Source: DATMBL01 sp050735975
GTDB taxonomy: Bacteria; Desulfobacterota; Binatia; UBA9968
Reading direction: 5' to 3'
Assembly: GCA_050735975.1 (NCBI GenBank)
Contig: JBOHVS010000117.1
Coordinates: 1 to 6,070, forward strand
DNA length: 6,070 nt
In this document: one piece after another, positions 5,734-6,070 of the stretch
How positions within the stretch are numbered: position 1 is the first letter of the stretch
Layout of the letters: every line of letters begins with the position of its first letter
Program-made: the position numbers and the translations under genes
Notes under the pieces: model-generated
Seen by the model: only the letters and a program-made list of their open reading frames with translations
What the model was told of the DNA's origin: nothing
The model's database searches: none

Positions 5734-5979
5734 TAAGTAAGATAGCTGGAAGTGAAAAAAGTTCCATAGGTTGAAGAACAGTCGCCGCCGACTTCGATGC
5801 GGCCGTCCGCTGCATGGTTGGTCTTCAAGCTCCTCTTTCTTCTCGGGTTCATTCACGAAGTCGATCACCGTTGTGGTCGCTCCACGGCCATTCGCTGCCT
5901 TCGCAAGGGCTGGCTGGCAAACGATCATGTCCCGGCATCACGGAGGGTTCCGTGTTCACCGATAAAGAGCATGCGAGCT
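5734..5979. other. Intergenic stretch right of element copy 2, no supported gene
   Basis: Short open frames exist on both strands (for example 5728-5928 minus and 5771-5965 plus), but neither has a recognisable family or a ribosome site that decides between them, and one overlaps the element flank. A small hairpin CACGGA/TCCGTG lies at about 5939-5954, just past the stop codon of the minus-strand gene at the right edge. It has no T-run after it. Confidence 0.35.
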
Positions 5980-6070
5980 TCAAAAGTAGCCGACGAGACG
6001 TCCCAGGGTCAGGGCCGTCAGCCAGGCGGCCAGCGATACGCCACCGGCGAGCCGCAACCGCGCCGGCGGC
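5980..6070 (-). CDS. C-terminus of a probable membrane protein (cut by window edge)
   Basis: Reading leftwards from the window edge (codons from 6069), the minus strand encodes 29 residues ending at a TGA at 5982-5980. The visible part is PPARLRLAGG followed by a hydrophobic stretch (VSLAAWLTALTLG) and a short end RLVGYF. Basic residues followed by one hydrophobic helix and a GR-x-x-G-Y/F ending is typical of the last membrane segment of small integral membrane proteins; I recall similar endings in DUF6644-like proteins, but the family is not secure. High GC at third positions supports real coding. The start and most of the protein lie to the right of the window. Confidence 0.55.
   Translation of the reverse strand, partial: PPARLRLAGGVSLAAWLTALTLGRLVGYF

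Noticed and set aside
5728..5965. Overlapping small frames on both strands (66 residues minus, 64 residues plus)
   Set aside because: No ribosome site or recognised family; composition looks non-coding and the minus frame runs into the flank of the mobile element.
1..6070. CRISPR array, tRNA, rRNA, toxin-antitoxin or defence genes
   Set aside because: No regularly spaced repeats, no tRNA or rRNA signatures and no recognisable defence or toxin-antitoxin families were seen on either strand.

Overview
The window is a piece of bacterial chromosome carrying six complete protein genes, two genes cut by the window edges, and several mobile-DNA relics. The protein families (CarD/CdnL regulator, DUF4168 periplasmic protein, glycine-zipper lipoprotein, YbhN/MprF-type membrane protein) and the lipoprotein signal suggest a Gram-negative environmental bacterium, for example a proteobacterium or a related phylum found in soil or sediment genomes. 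Repeats built from CTTCGACGAAGCTCA-like blocks are common in such genomes. The phylum cannot be fixed from this sequence alone.

Layout. Bases 1-99 look like the end of an insertion sequence: the first 13 codons of a transposase reading leftwards off the edge, preceded by two tandem 22-bp subterminal repeats. Just outside it, a good sigma70-like promoter (118-147) and a near-perfect Shine-Dalgarno lead into a MmgE/PrpD-family gene (190-1524). A 152-bp MITE-like element follows at 1601-1752. On the minus strand come carD (2858-3439) and, 65 bp downstream of it, a YbhN-like integral membrane protein (1866-2792), probably one transcript. A 520-bp stretch without a supported gene (3440-3962) separates these from two plus-strand genes 37 bp apart: an unrecognised 134-residue protein (3963-4367) and a glycine-zipper lipoprotein (4405-4845). 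A DUF4168 secreted protein (4969-5361, minus) converges on them across a short gap with REP-like scraps. A second copy of the MITE-like element lies at 5573-5726 in inverted orientation. The right edge holds the last 29 codons of a probable membrane protein on the minus strand.

How the parts relate. The two element copies are almost identical and inverted. They bracket about 3.8 kb holding five genes, four of which have a probable envelope or transcription-control role (membrane flippase-like protein, CarD, lipoprotein, DUF4168 protein). Whether this is a mobile or invertible unit or just chance insertion of a common repeat cannot be decided here. No defence system, CRISPR array, RNA gene or biosynthetic cluster was seen. 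The most notable structure is the inverted pair of non-autonomous elements.
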